Source of the DNA: Stentor coeruleus
Taxonomy: Eukaryota; Ciliophora; Heterotrichea; Heterotrichida; Stentoridae
Length of the DNA stretch: 55,225 nucleotides
Assembly: GCA_001970955.1 (NCBI GenBank)
Contig: MPUH01000426.1
Coordinates: 1-55,225, forward strand
Direction of reading: 5' to 3'
In this document: piece after piece, positions 38,850 through 48,560 of the stretch
Position numbering within the stretch: the stretch's first letter is position 1
Layout: every line of letters begins with the position of its first letter
Notes under the pieces: model-generated
The model's input: the letters and a program-made list of their open reading frames with translations, nothing else
Told to the model about the DNA's origin: nothing
The model's database searches: none
Translations under genes and position numbers: made by a program

Positions 38850-41555
38850 TCAAAAATTATCTATAAACTTACATCTATAATGAGTAGAACTAGCCCTAAT
38901 CATTTTGTTTTTTGTGAGCTTCTTACTAGACGTTCTTTGCATATTCCTAATTTCCTGTTTTATAGTTTCTGAATAAGGTCTTAAATCTCTTTTAGGTTTC
39001 TTAGGTAAATCAAATGAATCATCAATATTTTTTATTTGAACTTTTTCTGAATGGTTTAGAATTCCCTGAGATTTACAGTCATGCAGAAATTGAAGTTTTA
39101 ATTTTATCCTGTTTTGAGCTTCATTATCGATTACATCTTTTATAGTCACAGATTCTTGGGTGATTTTTTCAGGATCTTTTTTGTTTGGATCAGGCCATTC
39201 GACATTAATTTTTGTTGGTTTTACTCTGTTGGTTGGGAAATATCCGTTTAAGATATTCCTTATATCATCAGTTTCTTCTTGTTTTATATATTTTTTACTA
39301 GGGTTATTGAAAATATAAGTTCCTGTGATAAATTGAGCTACTGTTACACAAAGATTTAATGATTTTTCGCTTACTGGTGTTTTGCGATTGATTGTGTCCC
39401 TTTCGAATTTGTTTTTAGGGTCTTCTTGAAGTTTGATTATTAAGAAAATGATTAGCCTTGTTGTATTTTCTATGAAAGTTGTAACTTGAGGGATGATGAA
39501 GCTTTGATTGACTGTTTTTGCGAGGTTTGCCCGATTGTGAAGAAACTGTTGATAGCTTTTACGATTCGTCCTTGGTCTTTGTGACATTGGAAGTAGCATG
39601 CTACCTCTTGCTTGTCTCTTTTGAATTGGCTCTTTTGATTGAGTTTCAAGTACTGAAATCCTCCATTTAGGGTTGCTTATATTGCTTTTGCTTCGAGTTT
39701 CTGAGATTTTGGAGCTATCTTGAAATCTGCTTAATCCACTTGAATCTTGACGGTACGCTTCCTTTTTTGCGCTGGTCTTGGAAATCTCTGTTGTTTTTAT
39801 TGCATTTTCTATAGTATCTGATTGGCTTTTTTTTATTATAATATTGCTGGGGTTTTTTTCTAAAGTCTTTTTAAATATTTTTGAAAGCAGCTCATGCGTA
39901 GTTGTGCCAAAAACATCTAAATAACGACTTTGTGACCTAGCTTTAGGGGGCAACAAAGATTCTTTATTTATAATCTTGATTTCCATCACATTTTTTACAT
40001 TTATTTCATCTGTTTTAACTACAGTAAAATTTTGTTTTTTCACGATATCACTATCAGTTATAACAGTAGTAACCGGTTGTGAAGTTGTATTTTCATATGA
40101 CTCTTTCTTCACATGATTTTTATCATAGATATTATCATTGTTATATTTTTTGATGTTCACATCTTTGTCATCTTTATCGTCTTTTTTATCTATAATTTTT
40201 GAATCATTATAGCTTTTATACAAATCAGAAGAAATGCTTATAGATTTTTTTGTAATTTGTGAAGTTTGAAGGCTTGAAGAAACTGAGTCTGAAACAAGCG
40301 AGTCAGGATTTTTAGATTTGATAGTTGATTCAATGAACTCTGAGTTTTCTTCAAGATTTTCAGGTATTTCAGCTATTTCTCCTATGTTATTATATGGTAC
40401 AATTTTTGATGGGCTTTCTTTATTTTTAACTTGAGGCTCATATTCGAAAAAGTCGCTTTCTTTAATTTCTGGTTTTGGAGGTAAATCATCATCTTTACTT
40501 ATCAAAGTACCAATAAACTCTTCACTATTAGAAGAATTTACTATAGAAGAATCCTGTATTTCTTCAATATCAGTAATGTTTTCAATATTTTCAAAGCTTT
40601 TATAATGATATTTTTCTTCTTTTCTTGGTATAGGACTTGCTTTTTCCCATATTCCTTTGATTTCTGCTGTTATACCCTTTTGGTTTTCTGATATATTTTC
40701 TAATGATTGTGGGTTTACATAATTTTTTTTAATGCTTTCTGATAATGTTTTCCCTAAATGGAGATTTTTACCTGAAAACCCCCCAACTGTTGCTTGAGCA
40801 CTGCTTCTTGGAATCTTTTTGATTGATTTTTTAATTTGCCTATTTTTTATTATGTTGTCTTGATTTAAATTCGGAAGGTTTTCTAAACTTTGTTCAGAAA
40901 ATTGTGATATTTTTGATTTTGTGTTTATTGAGAGCTCTTCTTCGGAGTATTGGGAGTTTTTGCTTTTAGAATTTTTTTTATTGGTTGCATATTTGTTTTC
41001 TTCATAAGGACGTTCTTGGATGTTGTAAAGGCTTTTTCTTTTCATGACAAAGGATATGAAATCTTCGAATTTTTTGATATTCCCGTCACGGATTGATTTT
41101 AAAGCGTCTTCCATCATTTTTTCGTTTTTTTCAAAGTCCATATCGAAGTTCTTCCTTAATTCGTTTTCGTTGATAACCCTTTCGCATAGGAGGATTTTTG
41201 CCTCTTTGTCTTCCAAATCTTCTTGTGAAATCTGTTCATAAAGTGTCTGTACTCCAATGCTTCTTCTAATTTTATTTAAATTAGGTTGTGGAGTTAGATA
41301 AGTATAACCTTTACCCTCACGTCTTGTTGATGAACCAGTTTTCGGTCTTTCAATACATTTTGTAAACCCTCTATGTGTTAAAACACTTTTTCGACCTTTG
41401 ACTCCTTCAATTATAATAGGAGTAAAACTAACTGCCACTTGTGTTTTTCCGTTATGGCTAGACAATACTTGAGGAAAACCAGTCCCTCGTCTTTTCACAG
41501 GTTTATTATTTAAAGCATCTTCAGACCACAATGCTAAAGCTGGATTCGGTTCCAT
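38850..41555 (-). CDS. Large disordered hypothetical protein
   Basis: A 901-residue protein from the preferred start at 41555 (MEPNPALALWSED). The frame is open 15 codons further up to an ATG at 41600, but that extension looks like 5' flank. The N-terminal 115 residues are basic and contain RREGKGYTYLTP. Residues 115-175 form an acidic helix. The middle 500 residues are Ser/Lys/Glu/Asn-rich and disordered. The C-terminal 230 residues look more ordered (FIENTTRLIIFLIIKL, NLCVTVAQFITGTYIF), perhaps a small helical domain. No catalytic motif was recognised. A cytoskeletal scaffold is possible. The stop is TGA (38850-38852). Confidence 0.75.
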   Translation of the reverse strand: MEPNPALALWSEDALNNKPVKRRGTGFPQVLSSHNGKTQVAVSFTPIIIEGVKGRKSVLTHRGFTKCIERPKTGSSTRREGKGYTYLTPQPNLNKIRRSIGVQTLYEQISQEDLEDKEAKILLCERVINENELRKNFDMDFEKNEKMMEDALKSIRDGNIKKFEDFISFVMKRKSLYNIQERPYEENKYATNKKNSKSKNSQYSEEELSINTKSKISQFSEQSLENLPNLNQDNIIKNRQIKKSIKKIPRSSAQATVGGFSGKNLHLGKTLSESIKKNYVNPQSLENISENQKGITAEIKGIWEKASPIPRKEEKYHYKSFENIENITDIEEIQDSSIVNSSNSEEFIGTLISKDDDLPPKPEIKESDFFEYEPQVKNKESPSKIVPYNNIGEIAEIPENLEENSEFIESTIKSKNPDSLVSDSVSSSLQTSQITKKSISISSDLYKSYNDSKIIDKKDDKDDKDVNIKKYNNDNIYDKNHVKKESYENTTSQPVTTVITDSDIVKKQNFTVVKTDEINVKNVMEIKIINKESLLPPKARSQSRYLDVFGTTTHELLSKIFKKTLEKNPSNIIIKKSQSDTIENAIKTTEISKTSAKKEAYRQDSSGLSRFQDSSKISETRSKSNISNPKWRISVLETQSKEPIQKRQARGSMLLPMSQRPRTNRKSYQQFLHNRANLAKTVNQSFIIPQVTTFIENTTRLIIFLIIKLQEDPKNKFERDTINRKTPVSEKSLNLCVTVAQFITGTYIFNNPSKKYIKQEETDDIRNILNGYFPTNRVKPTKINVEWPDPNKKDPEKITQESVTIKDVIDNEAQNRIKLKLQFLHDCKSQGILNHSEKVQIKNIDDSFDLPKKPKRDLRPYSETIKQEIRNMQRTSSKKLTKNKMIRASSTHYRCKFIDNF

Positions 41556-41600
41556 TTGAAATCTGATATAATAAATTAAACTACGAGTTTTTATATACAA

Positions 41601-42235
41601 AGTAAATATAATATTATAAGAGCCTTAATTTTCCATGTATTATACAAATAAAAAACTGTCTATATAACTAATATATCACTTATAAACTATAATATTAATA
41701 TCCTTATTATATAGAAATATTATTTGATATAAAAATTATGATATTTTATGCAATCAGCATCATTTAGCAATATTTCATTTACACATTAAAGCAAGCTTTT
41801 TACTGTAATTGCTTATATTATTTACAGTTTTTTATAATATTCAGAGTAACTATCAAAATGACTTAGTTTGAAGATAGCACCTGTATGTTAAACCATCTTT
41901 TTGCATTATTTCCTATAGTAAATTCTAAAAGGCCGTATATAACCTAAAACTATAATTAGTAAGTCTGAATGGACTAATTAAGAAGATGGATTTTAGAAGA
42001 GTCGATAGTATTCAAAGGGTTAAAAAAAATGAATCATGCTGGAAAGACTAAAGAAATTTTTCAGAATAAAAGCTATTTTCGTCTTTGTAGCATTGCAGAA
42101 AAAGCTATTCATCTAACGCTAAACACAAAAAAAAATTGACATTTCTAACTATTATCAAAATATGCTGAAAATATTTTATAATCTACTATATAAGTTATAT
42201 AATTATAATCAAAACTTGATTATAACATAAATATA
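41601..42235. other. Divergent promoter spacer
   Basis: About 635 bp between two divergent genes. It has a 22-codon open frame from 41986 (MDFRRVDSIQRV) with no support as a gene. Nothing else is recognised. Confidence 0.4.
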
Positions 42236-43867
42236 ATGAACTTCAATAGGCTTGAATTAAAAGACCGTATAAAAAACAAACTAATGAACAACAGTTACAC
42301 AATCTACGAAGTTGAAAAAGACATAAGTTCAGAACAAGAAAGTCTAAGATCTCAAAAAAGAAGTTTTAAAAGTTCCACTGTAAACCTTGCAGAAATAAAT
42401 ACAAGAGGCAGTTCAGAACCCCGTGAACATAAAAAAAGGTGTATGGACTGTGCCAAAAATCGTTTGGCTATGATGGAAATGCAAAAAAACTATGATTTCT
42501 TTAAAGAAAAAATAAGCAGCACTGAAAAGCATCTTAAACAATACGATTCTTTATTAAGCATAAAGGAGAAGCGTCTAATTGAGAAAGAAAATACTCTAAA
42601 ACTAGAAAAAAGTTCCTTATTATCAGAAATACAAACTTTCAAACAACAGCAAATTGAATACGAAAACCAATTACAAAAAAAATACGATATTTTACATCAA
42701 GAAAAAGAATCTGCAAAAGAAAGGAAAACCCAATTAGACTTAAAGTACGATACCATTCTAAAACTTGTAAAAGAATATGAAACCAACATAGAATCATTAA
42801 AAAAAAAGATAAAATCGGACGTCTTTATAGAATATAAAGAAAAAGAAGCTTATTTCAATAGAAAAGAAGAAGAAATAGATATGAAAAACAAAGCTTTCGC
42901 TGAGGAAGTTAGGGATAAAGAAAAAGAGTTCCAAGAATGTGAGAAAATACTAAGAAAAACCCATGAAAATTTGTGTATCAAAGAAGAAAATTTATTTATT
43001 GAAAAACAAGAACTAGAAACTTTTAAATGTTATTTATACAAGCATAAAGAGGATATAGAAAATAATATTAAAGAAAGAATAGCTGAAATAGAAAAAAAAG
43101 AACAGTGGATTTATGAAGAAAAAGCTGAACTTGAAATGAAGAATATGAAAATAAATGAAGAATATGCTAGGATAAAATCCTTGAATGAAGAAATTAAAAT
43201 AAAAAGTCAGCAGGTAACAGGGAGAAGTATGGAGATTAAAGAGAGGTTAGAGAGGGAAAATGAAGAATATAGAGAGGAACTTGAAAATAAAGATAGGAAG
43301 TTGATGGAAAAAGAAGAACAGATACAAGAAATTGTGAGGAAATTGAAAGAAGAAGAGAAAAAAATACAGGGATATTGGAATAGTGCTGGGGATATTGAAA
43401 AAACTGTTGAAGAATTGGAGTATTATAAGTCAAGGGTTTTAGATTTTGAAATGAAATATAAAAATCCTGATTCTAAACAAGAAAATGATGAAAAAGTTGT
43501 AGAAATTTTGAATGTTCTTGAAAGTAAGCTTCAAATGCTAACTGAACGTGAAATCGAGTTAAATAAACTTGAAATTGAATTAAGACATGATAAAAATGAA
43601 GTAAATAAAGCTGTAGCTTTGATATCATTTATGAATGAAGAGCTGTCACAAGAAAAAAAAGCTCAAAAAATACAGCAGAATGAGATAAGCAAAACAAAAG
43701 AAAAAATCCAAAGAATTATCCAAAAACAGAATGAAAAGGAAAAACTTATCGAAATTCAGAACCAAGAACTTAGCCTATTAAAGCAAAAACTTAAAGAAAG
43801 GGAAAAACTATTAGAAGTAAAAGAAAAAACTTTTAATTCTTTTGAAGGTCAAATTTTAAATTCCTAA
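42236..43867 (+). CDS. Long coiled-coil protein
   Basis: A 543-residue protein that is almost entirely coiled coil. The N-terminal 65 residues are polar, with LKDRIKNKLMNNSY, followed by a CxxC in KRCMDCAKNRLAMM near residue 68 that might bind metal. From about residue 80 to the end the sequence is heptad-rich and very Glu/Lys-rich with few helix breakers, except one near residue 380 (YWNSAGDIE) and one near 412 (KNPDSKQEN). This predicts a rod tens of nanometres long. Such rods are typical of ciliate basal body, striated fibre and cortical components; the specific structure is unknown. Stop TAA. Confidence 0.8.
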   Translation: MNFNRLELKDRIKNKLMNNSYTIYEVEKDISSEQESLRSQKRSFKSSTVNLAEINTRGSSEPREHKKRCMDCAKNRLAMMEMQKNYDFFKEKISSTEKHLKQYDSLLSIKEKRLIEKENTLKLEKSSLLSEIQTFKQQQIEYENQLQKKYDILHQEKESAKERKTQLDLKYDTILKLVKEYETNIESLKKKIKSDVFIEYKEKEAYFNRKEEEIDMKNKAFAEEVRDKEKEFQECEKILRKTHENLCIKEENLFIEKQELETFKCYLYKHKEDIENNIKERIAEIEKKEQWIYEEKAELEMKNMKINEEYARIKSLNEEIKIKSQQVTGRSMEIKERLERENEEYREELENKDRKLMEKEEQIQEIVRKLKEEEKKIQGYWNSAGDIEKTVEELEYYKSRVLDFEMKYKNPDSKQENDEKVVEILNVLESKLQMLTEREIELNKLEIELRHDKNEVNKAVALISFMNEELSQEKKAQKIQQNEISKTKEKIQRIIQKQNEKEKLIEIQNQELSLLKQKLKEREKLLEVKEKTFNSFEGQILNS

Positions 43868-44533
43868 CTATTTGTAGCATAAAAATTGTTATAGATTTCA
43901 TGTTGTAGTAAATTAAACCATTTACCATCATAATTTATAATATTATTCAGTATTCTATTAAAAGTCAACACTCAAATTATTAGATAAAGCCTATCATCAA
44001 ATTAAGTTCCCAACTAGAATATTTTGCATCTCTCTCATATACCACTAGCAGTTAGAGAATAGCATTTTTATAAACTTTATAACTCAAATTTATAAATCTA
44101 ACCATTTACTGGGATTGAAGCTTATTCTCGCTCTTGCAACCTTTTAAGCTGAATCAGTTCATTTATATTATCAAAAAATATTTTACACAATTTTAATATG
44201 AAATAGAAAACTATATAAAACTATCATTCAATAATTAAACATTCAGTATTAACAGCTAACGAATAATCATTTGGAGTTTAATAAAAAATGCTTTAATAAA
44301 ACAATATTTATTAAAAGCATTTTTTTGCACTGAATATATGAAGCTAAAGTTAGAGATTTGCTTTTTAAATTTTGTAATTCTTTCTTTTATTTTCTGTTGT
44401 TTTCATAAAGTAAAAGTCTTCATATTTCTTCAATTAGTCACAGTTGTTTACTACAAAAATCGGAATTGAAGATATGGCAACTCTCTCATTTTATTACTTT
44501 TAGTTTATATTTTTGCTGCAGCTTCTAATAAAA
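43868..44533. other. Spacer, no supported gene
   Basis: About 666 bp. On the minus strand near 44120-44215 there is a roughly 32-codon open tract ending LIQLKRLQERE, but it has no start codon and is too short to call. The rest is AT-rich spacer. Confidence 0.4.
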
Positions 44534-46372
44534 ATGAGTTTCTTTCCTTTCATATCTTTATTTGTTTTTTGTTACGCTCGACATATAGACTCTTATTATG
44601 AACTAGCAAAAGGTATGCTTGATCATGTTGAACATTACAAATTTGAAGAAATTTATGAATTACTTGTAGAATCAATGAACTTAGGAAATCCTGAATCATT
44701 TACCGCATTAGGGGAATTATATCTTTTTGGAAACATAGAACTAAATATAGAAAGGAACTTTAAGCTTGCTGGTGAATATTTAGAAAAAGCTGTAGAATTA
44801 GGAAGCAATCGAGGTCTTTTCTTTGCCTATGTTATTACACAAGAAAACTTACTTACAAATGAATTTGAGGAAATTGATAGTATTATTCAATTTGAAAAAT
44901 TTCCAAAGAAATTTACCTTAAGCAGTTCCAAATCAGAAGACTTATTAAAACTAGCTCAACTTTCGGCAATATATGAATGCATAAAAAGCAGAAATCATAC
45001 AACTCCAGCTTTTTTACTGAAATCTTTAGAGAATGATAGCAAACCAGCAGTAAATTTTCCTTACTTAGAGGATGAAACCTGCAATTTAGATGAAGAAACA
45101 ACCTATTCTGCATTGCTTCTAGCTTATCATGGAAGAAATCACATAGAAAAACTTGGAAAGCCAGAGCACAATTTTAAAAGAATTGATCTAGAAATGGAAA
45201 CCATTTATGGTGAAAATGCTGAAAAACAAATTTCTTTACTATCCAAACACTTTGAAACTCATAGATTCACACCTGGAATGATAAGCTTAAGTAAAGACTA
45301 TATCCATGGGAATCAACAAGCAGGAATAGAACCTGATGCAACACAGGCAAAAGAACTTTTGGATAGAGCAATAAACTTAGGTGATTATAAAGCCTCTGCT
45401 GATTTAGGTAATATGTACTATAAAGGTCTAGGGGTAGATAAAAACATAACAAAAGCATTGGAATATTTTAATCAAGCCAAAGAAGCAAATAGTGTTGATG
45501 CTTATAGAATTCTAAGCATAATTTATCAACGTGGTGATGGAGTTGAAGTTAATAATACACTTGCATTTGAATACGCAAAAACAGCAGCTGAGCTCGGTGA
45601 TGTCCAAAGCATTAATAATTTAGGTGTATACTACATGCTTGGAATTGGAGTAGAAGTTGATAAAAATAAGGGTATTGAATTGATGAATAAATCAGCAATT
45701 TTAGGAAGTTTTGCAGCGAAATATAATGTTGGTTGTTTGTATTTTAACGGTGAAGATATTGAAAAAGATTTTAATCGAGCATTTAAACTTTTTATGGAAG
45801 TTATTTACGAGGCACAAATAGATGGCTTTATGGCTAAGGCTTATAAAATGTTTAGAGCTGGCGATTTAGAAGGTTCTTATTTGAATTTTATATCCGCAGC
45901 AGCTTTAGGATATCAAGAGGCAAGAAGAAGCCTTGTATATTTGTTTGATAAAGATTTGAATGTTAGTGTTTGCAAAATGGGTAAAGAATATTGTATGGGT
46001 GTTTGGCTTTACAGATCTATTATTGAAAATGGAGATAAATGGTCATATACAAAACTTGCTGGGATTTTATTGAAAGGAGGTGAAAGTTTTTTGCCTGATC
46101 TACTAGCTGCTCATGAGTATTATCAAAATGCTCCTGTTACAGGTGAGATACTTTATAAATTAGCTTATATGTATGAAAATGGGATTGGTTGCAATAAAGA
46201 TATAGAAAAAGCTTTAGAACTATATGAAAGAATAATATACTTATCAAAAAAAAGAGAAATAGATTTATTTGCTATGTATCCTGCAATGATATCTTTGAAC
46301 TATCTAAAGTTGAAGAAATGGGTTCATTCAATTTTAGGAGAATGGAATTTTATAGAGATATTTAAGAATTAA
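44534..46372 (+). CDS. SEL1-repeat protein, SEL1L/Hrd3-like
   Basis: A 612-residue protein from the ATG at 44534; the upstream open frame begins only with TTG. MSFFPFISLFVFCYA is a good signal peptide, placing it in the secretory pathway. SEL1 (TPR-like) repeats are clear at about 265-430: LGNMYYKGLGVDKNITKALE, LSIIYQRGDGVEVNN, LGVYYMLGIGVEVDKNKG and VGCLYFNGEDIEKDFNRA. Less regular repeats occur near residue 65 and at 520-570 (LAYMYENGIGCNKDIEKALE). SEL1 repeats plus a signal peptide fit SEL1L/Hrd3, the ER-lumenal partner of the Hrd1 ligase that selects misfolded proteins for degradation. Unlike yeast Hrd3 and animal SEL1L I see no C-terminal membrane helix, so it may be soluble. Stop TAA. 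Confidence 0.75.
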   Translation: MSFFPFISLFVFCYARHIDSYYELAKGMLDHVEHYKFEEIYELLVESMNLGNPESFTALGELYLFGNIELNIERNFKLAGEYLEKAVELGSNRGLFFAYVITQENLLTNEFEEIDSIIQFEKFPKKFTLSSSKSEDLLKLAQLSAIYECIKSRNHTTPAFLLKSLENDSKPAVNFPYLEDETCNLDEETTYSALLLAYHGRNHIEKLGKPEHNFKRIDLEMETIYGENAEKQISLLSKHFETHRFTPGMISLSKDYIHGNQQAGIEPDATQAKELLDRAINLGDYKASADLGNMYYKGLGVDKNITKALEYFNQAKEANSVDAYRILSIIYQRGDGVEVNNTLAFEYAKTAAELGDVQSINNLGVYYMLGIGVEVDKNKGIELMNKSAILGSFAAKYNVGCLYFNGEDIEKDFNRAFKLFMEVIYEAQIDGFMAKAYKMFRAGDLEGSYLNFISAAALGYQEARRSLVYLFDKDLNVSVCKMGKEYCMGVWLYRSIIENGDKWSYTKLAGILLKGGESFLPDLLAAHEYYQNAPVTGEILYKLAYMYENGIGCNKDIEKALELYERIIYLSKKREIDLFAMYPAMISLNYLKLKKWVHSILGEWNFIEIFKN

Positions 46373-46469
46373 ATAGTTATTCTTGTCTAATAGCTTTAGT
46401 GTTTATATAAAATATAAACAAGATTTCTAATATTTTATCAAAATAAAAAAATGTTATAAAGCGTATCTT

Positions 46470-47339
46470 ATGTTCAAGTGTAGGTATCTTTCTAAAATCT
46501 CATTGAAAAAGTTACGAATCCTGACTTCAGGACTTTTGATTGCCTCTATAACTCTTCAATTATTTTTATTTACAACAAGTTGCATAGTTGTAAAAAACTT
46601 CCAAGATAGCCAATTTCATTCAATTATCTGCGCTTTATCTTTTATATCTTTTATTATTTTAGTCTTTAGCGGCTTTATTGGCTGGAGAATACGAAAAGGT
46701 ATAGGCAAGTTTGAAAGATTTGGAGTGATTTGCACTTTTATAGTACTCTTGTCAACTGCTGGTGCTGAATTATACTATGCAATTCTAATCTCAGCTATTA
46801 AAAAAAATATGCTTACAGAGCTTTCTCTTTGTAAGGTTAGTGAAGTTTTTGCGCAGATATATTGGGATTACAAGCATTTATATTCTTTATGCCCATCATT
46901 ATCAGATTGCACATGCTTCTCATCAAAATTATGTGGGACACCACTTATCCATGAACTTTATTCAGCATTTTCTTGCAATGGATTATGTGGTTTAGGCACT
47001 AAAGATTGTACTGAAAGCTTAGAAAAGGTTATAATCAAAATCAGTAGTATTTATGGAGCTACCTTGGGATTAAGCTTTGGATTTTTAATGCTTTGCTTAT
47101 TAGCATTTATAATTATAATCAAAAAACAGAAAAATCATAGGGAAGAATTACCATTTCAAGCTCCAATGAGAAACATAAATGAATTTGAAGGAATTTCAGC
47201 TGTTATTGAAAAAAGCCAAGGCAACCATATAGATTTTCCTCGATCTCATAGTCCTGTTGTTACTGATATAAGGCTACAGCATGGTGATATTAGTTCAATT
47301 CAGCATAAAAGTTATTCAGATGACAGCCTTTCTGAATAA
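46470..47339 (+). CDS. Four-helix membrane protein, tetraspanin-like
   Basis: A 289-residue protein with four predicted membrane helices near residues 17-40, 50-73, 83-108 and 192-218. A loop of about 80 residues between helices 3 and 4 is rich in cysteines (SLCPSLSDCTCF, SKLCGT, CNGLCGLGTKDC). A 4-TM plan with a large Cys-rich second loop is the tetraspanin layout, but the diagnostic CCG triplet is absent, so the assignment is only by shape. The cytosolic C-terminus of about 70 residues is polar with several Ser and ends SYSDDSLSE. It lies 98 bp after the SEL1-like gene on the same strand; with a TAA and AT-rich DNA between them, separate transcripts are likely. Stop TAA. Confidence 0.7.
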   Translation: MFKCRYLSKISLKKLRILTSGLLIASITLQLFLFTTSCIVVKNFQDSQFHSIICALSFISFIILVFSGFIGWRIRKGIGKFERFGVICTFIVLLSTAGAELYYAILISAIKKNMLTELSLCKVSEVFAQIYWDYKHLYSLCPSLSDCTCFSSKLCGTPLIHELYSAFSCNGLCGLGTKDCTESLEKVIIKISSIYGATLGLSFGFLMLCLLAFIIIIKKQKNHREELPFQAPMRNINEFEGISAVIEKSQGNHIDFPRSHSPVVTDIRLQHGDISSIQHKSYSDDSLSE

Positions 47340-48560
47340 TAAGTGTAGTTATAAATATAGTAATATATATTTTAATAATTTTTTATGGTTTGTTGTTGAA
47401 ATTAGTGCAAAAAAATTATCTTGCAAACCTTTAATTAGATTGTCCCTTTAATAAATTGTATTCCTTATACTTTTTATTCTTCTGTGTTTAATACAATGAT
47501 AATCCTGATATTTTTAACATGCGGTGCTTGTAGTTAAAGATAAAATTGCAAAATTCAATATAAACATGGACCCTTTGGCTTAAATTATATTCACAAACCT
47601 TTAAATAATGATAAGTTAAAATTTTATATAAAAATTGTGAAATAACTATTGAAAAGCAAGAAAGAGTGGTCTTAAAACAAAAGCAAATAGATATCATCGA
47701 TGAGATTTGTGAGGAATCTAAAGCCTACTTATATTAAAAATAACTTGAGCACCCTAAAAACAGTCATAAAGTCATCCTAATATTATCAGTTTCTACAAAA
47801 AAACTTGGAACTTCCAAACATCTCTTATTGACTCCTTTAGAGATCTTGTTCATTACTGCTGATAATTTTCTGAGTAGAAATGAGGCAGAGACGTGATATA
47901 AACCTTAGGCAGGATGTACAAGAATGTGGCTCTTGCTACAACATGACATCTAGGTTCAGCTTGATCATCAAAGCTTAGAGCTATACCATTATCACTTTTA
48001 TAGGTTGTATCATATTAATATTTAGAAACCTGCTTTGACTATTTAATTATATTCATCAAAATCAACAAATGAAGATCAAGAGTAGAAATGTCATAAACTG
48101 GTTTACTTCAGTTTTGAAAAATTAATTTCATCTAGACAACTCTATGAAAAATATTAACTTCCGAAGCATCAAGAATATGATTTTATCATAAACTTGAAGA
48201 TTATACCATAATATACTCAACATAAGAAATTAAGACAGCACAGTAAAAAATGATTATTGATAATGAGATGATGAAAGACTGTGTTAAAGTTGTGCATAAT
48301 CCAGGAGAGCAAATTGATTAAATCGATCTGGAAGTTCATAATTCTAAAATTAAAATTGTAAAAGGTGCTACTGAACTTGAATAATGATTTCTGCCGGAGA
48401 AGGAAAAAACTTAATGCTGTATTTTATAGTAGTCACTCTTTGATTTTCAGTTATTGCTACAGTAGCAATTATACTTACTAAAAATAAGTCTCATATTTTT
48501 TGCTTGCTATACTGTTTAGAAATAATCGACAATTTGCTAATAAATTTAAATATAGTAATT
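47340..48560. other. Long spacer holding decayed coding sequence
   Basis: 1.2 kb without an intact gene. Coding-like tracts on the plus strand are broken by stops: about 47610-47885 (QKQIDIIDEICEESKAYLY, then two TAA codons, then VILILSVSTKKLG), 47880-47978 (MRQRRDINLRQDVQ) and the syntaxin-like part listed separately. They may all derive from one gene. Confidence 0.45.
48250..48493 (+). pseudogene. Decayed syntaxin (Qa-SNARE)-like remnant
   Basis: The tract reads MIIDNEMMKDCVKVVHNP, GEQID, TAA, IDLEVHNSKIKIVKGATELE, TAA. This fits the second half of a syntaxin SNARE helix, whose core usually reads (V/H)xQGExIDxI. The zero-layer Gln would be where Pro now stands in VHNPGEQID. In a different frame, 48417-48490 reads LYFIVVTL, TGA, FSVIATVAIILT, a hydrophobic stretch suited to the C-terminal membrane anchor that follows a SNARE motif. 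The stops and a frameshift make it a remnant. Resemblance is by eye over about 45 residues and needs a search. Confidence 0.45.

Noticed and set aside
44120..44215. Minus-strand tract ending LIQLKRLQERE
   Set aside because: About 32 codons, no start codon, no homology and no splice site found to extend it.
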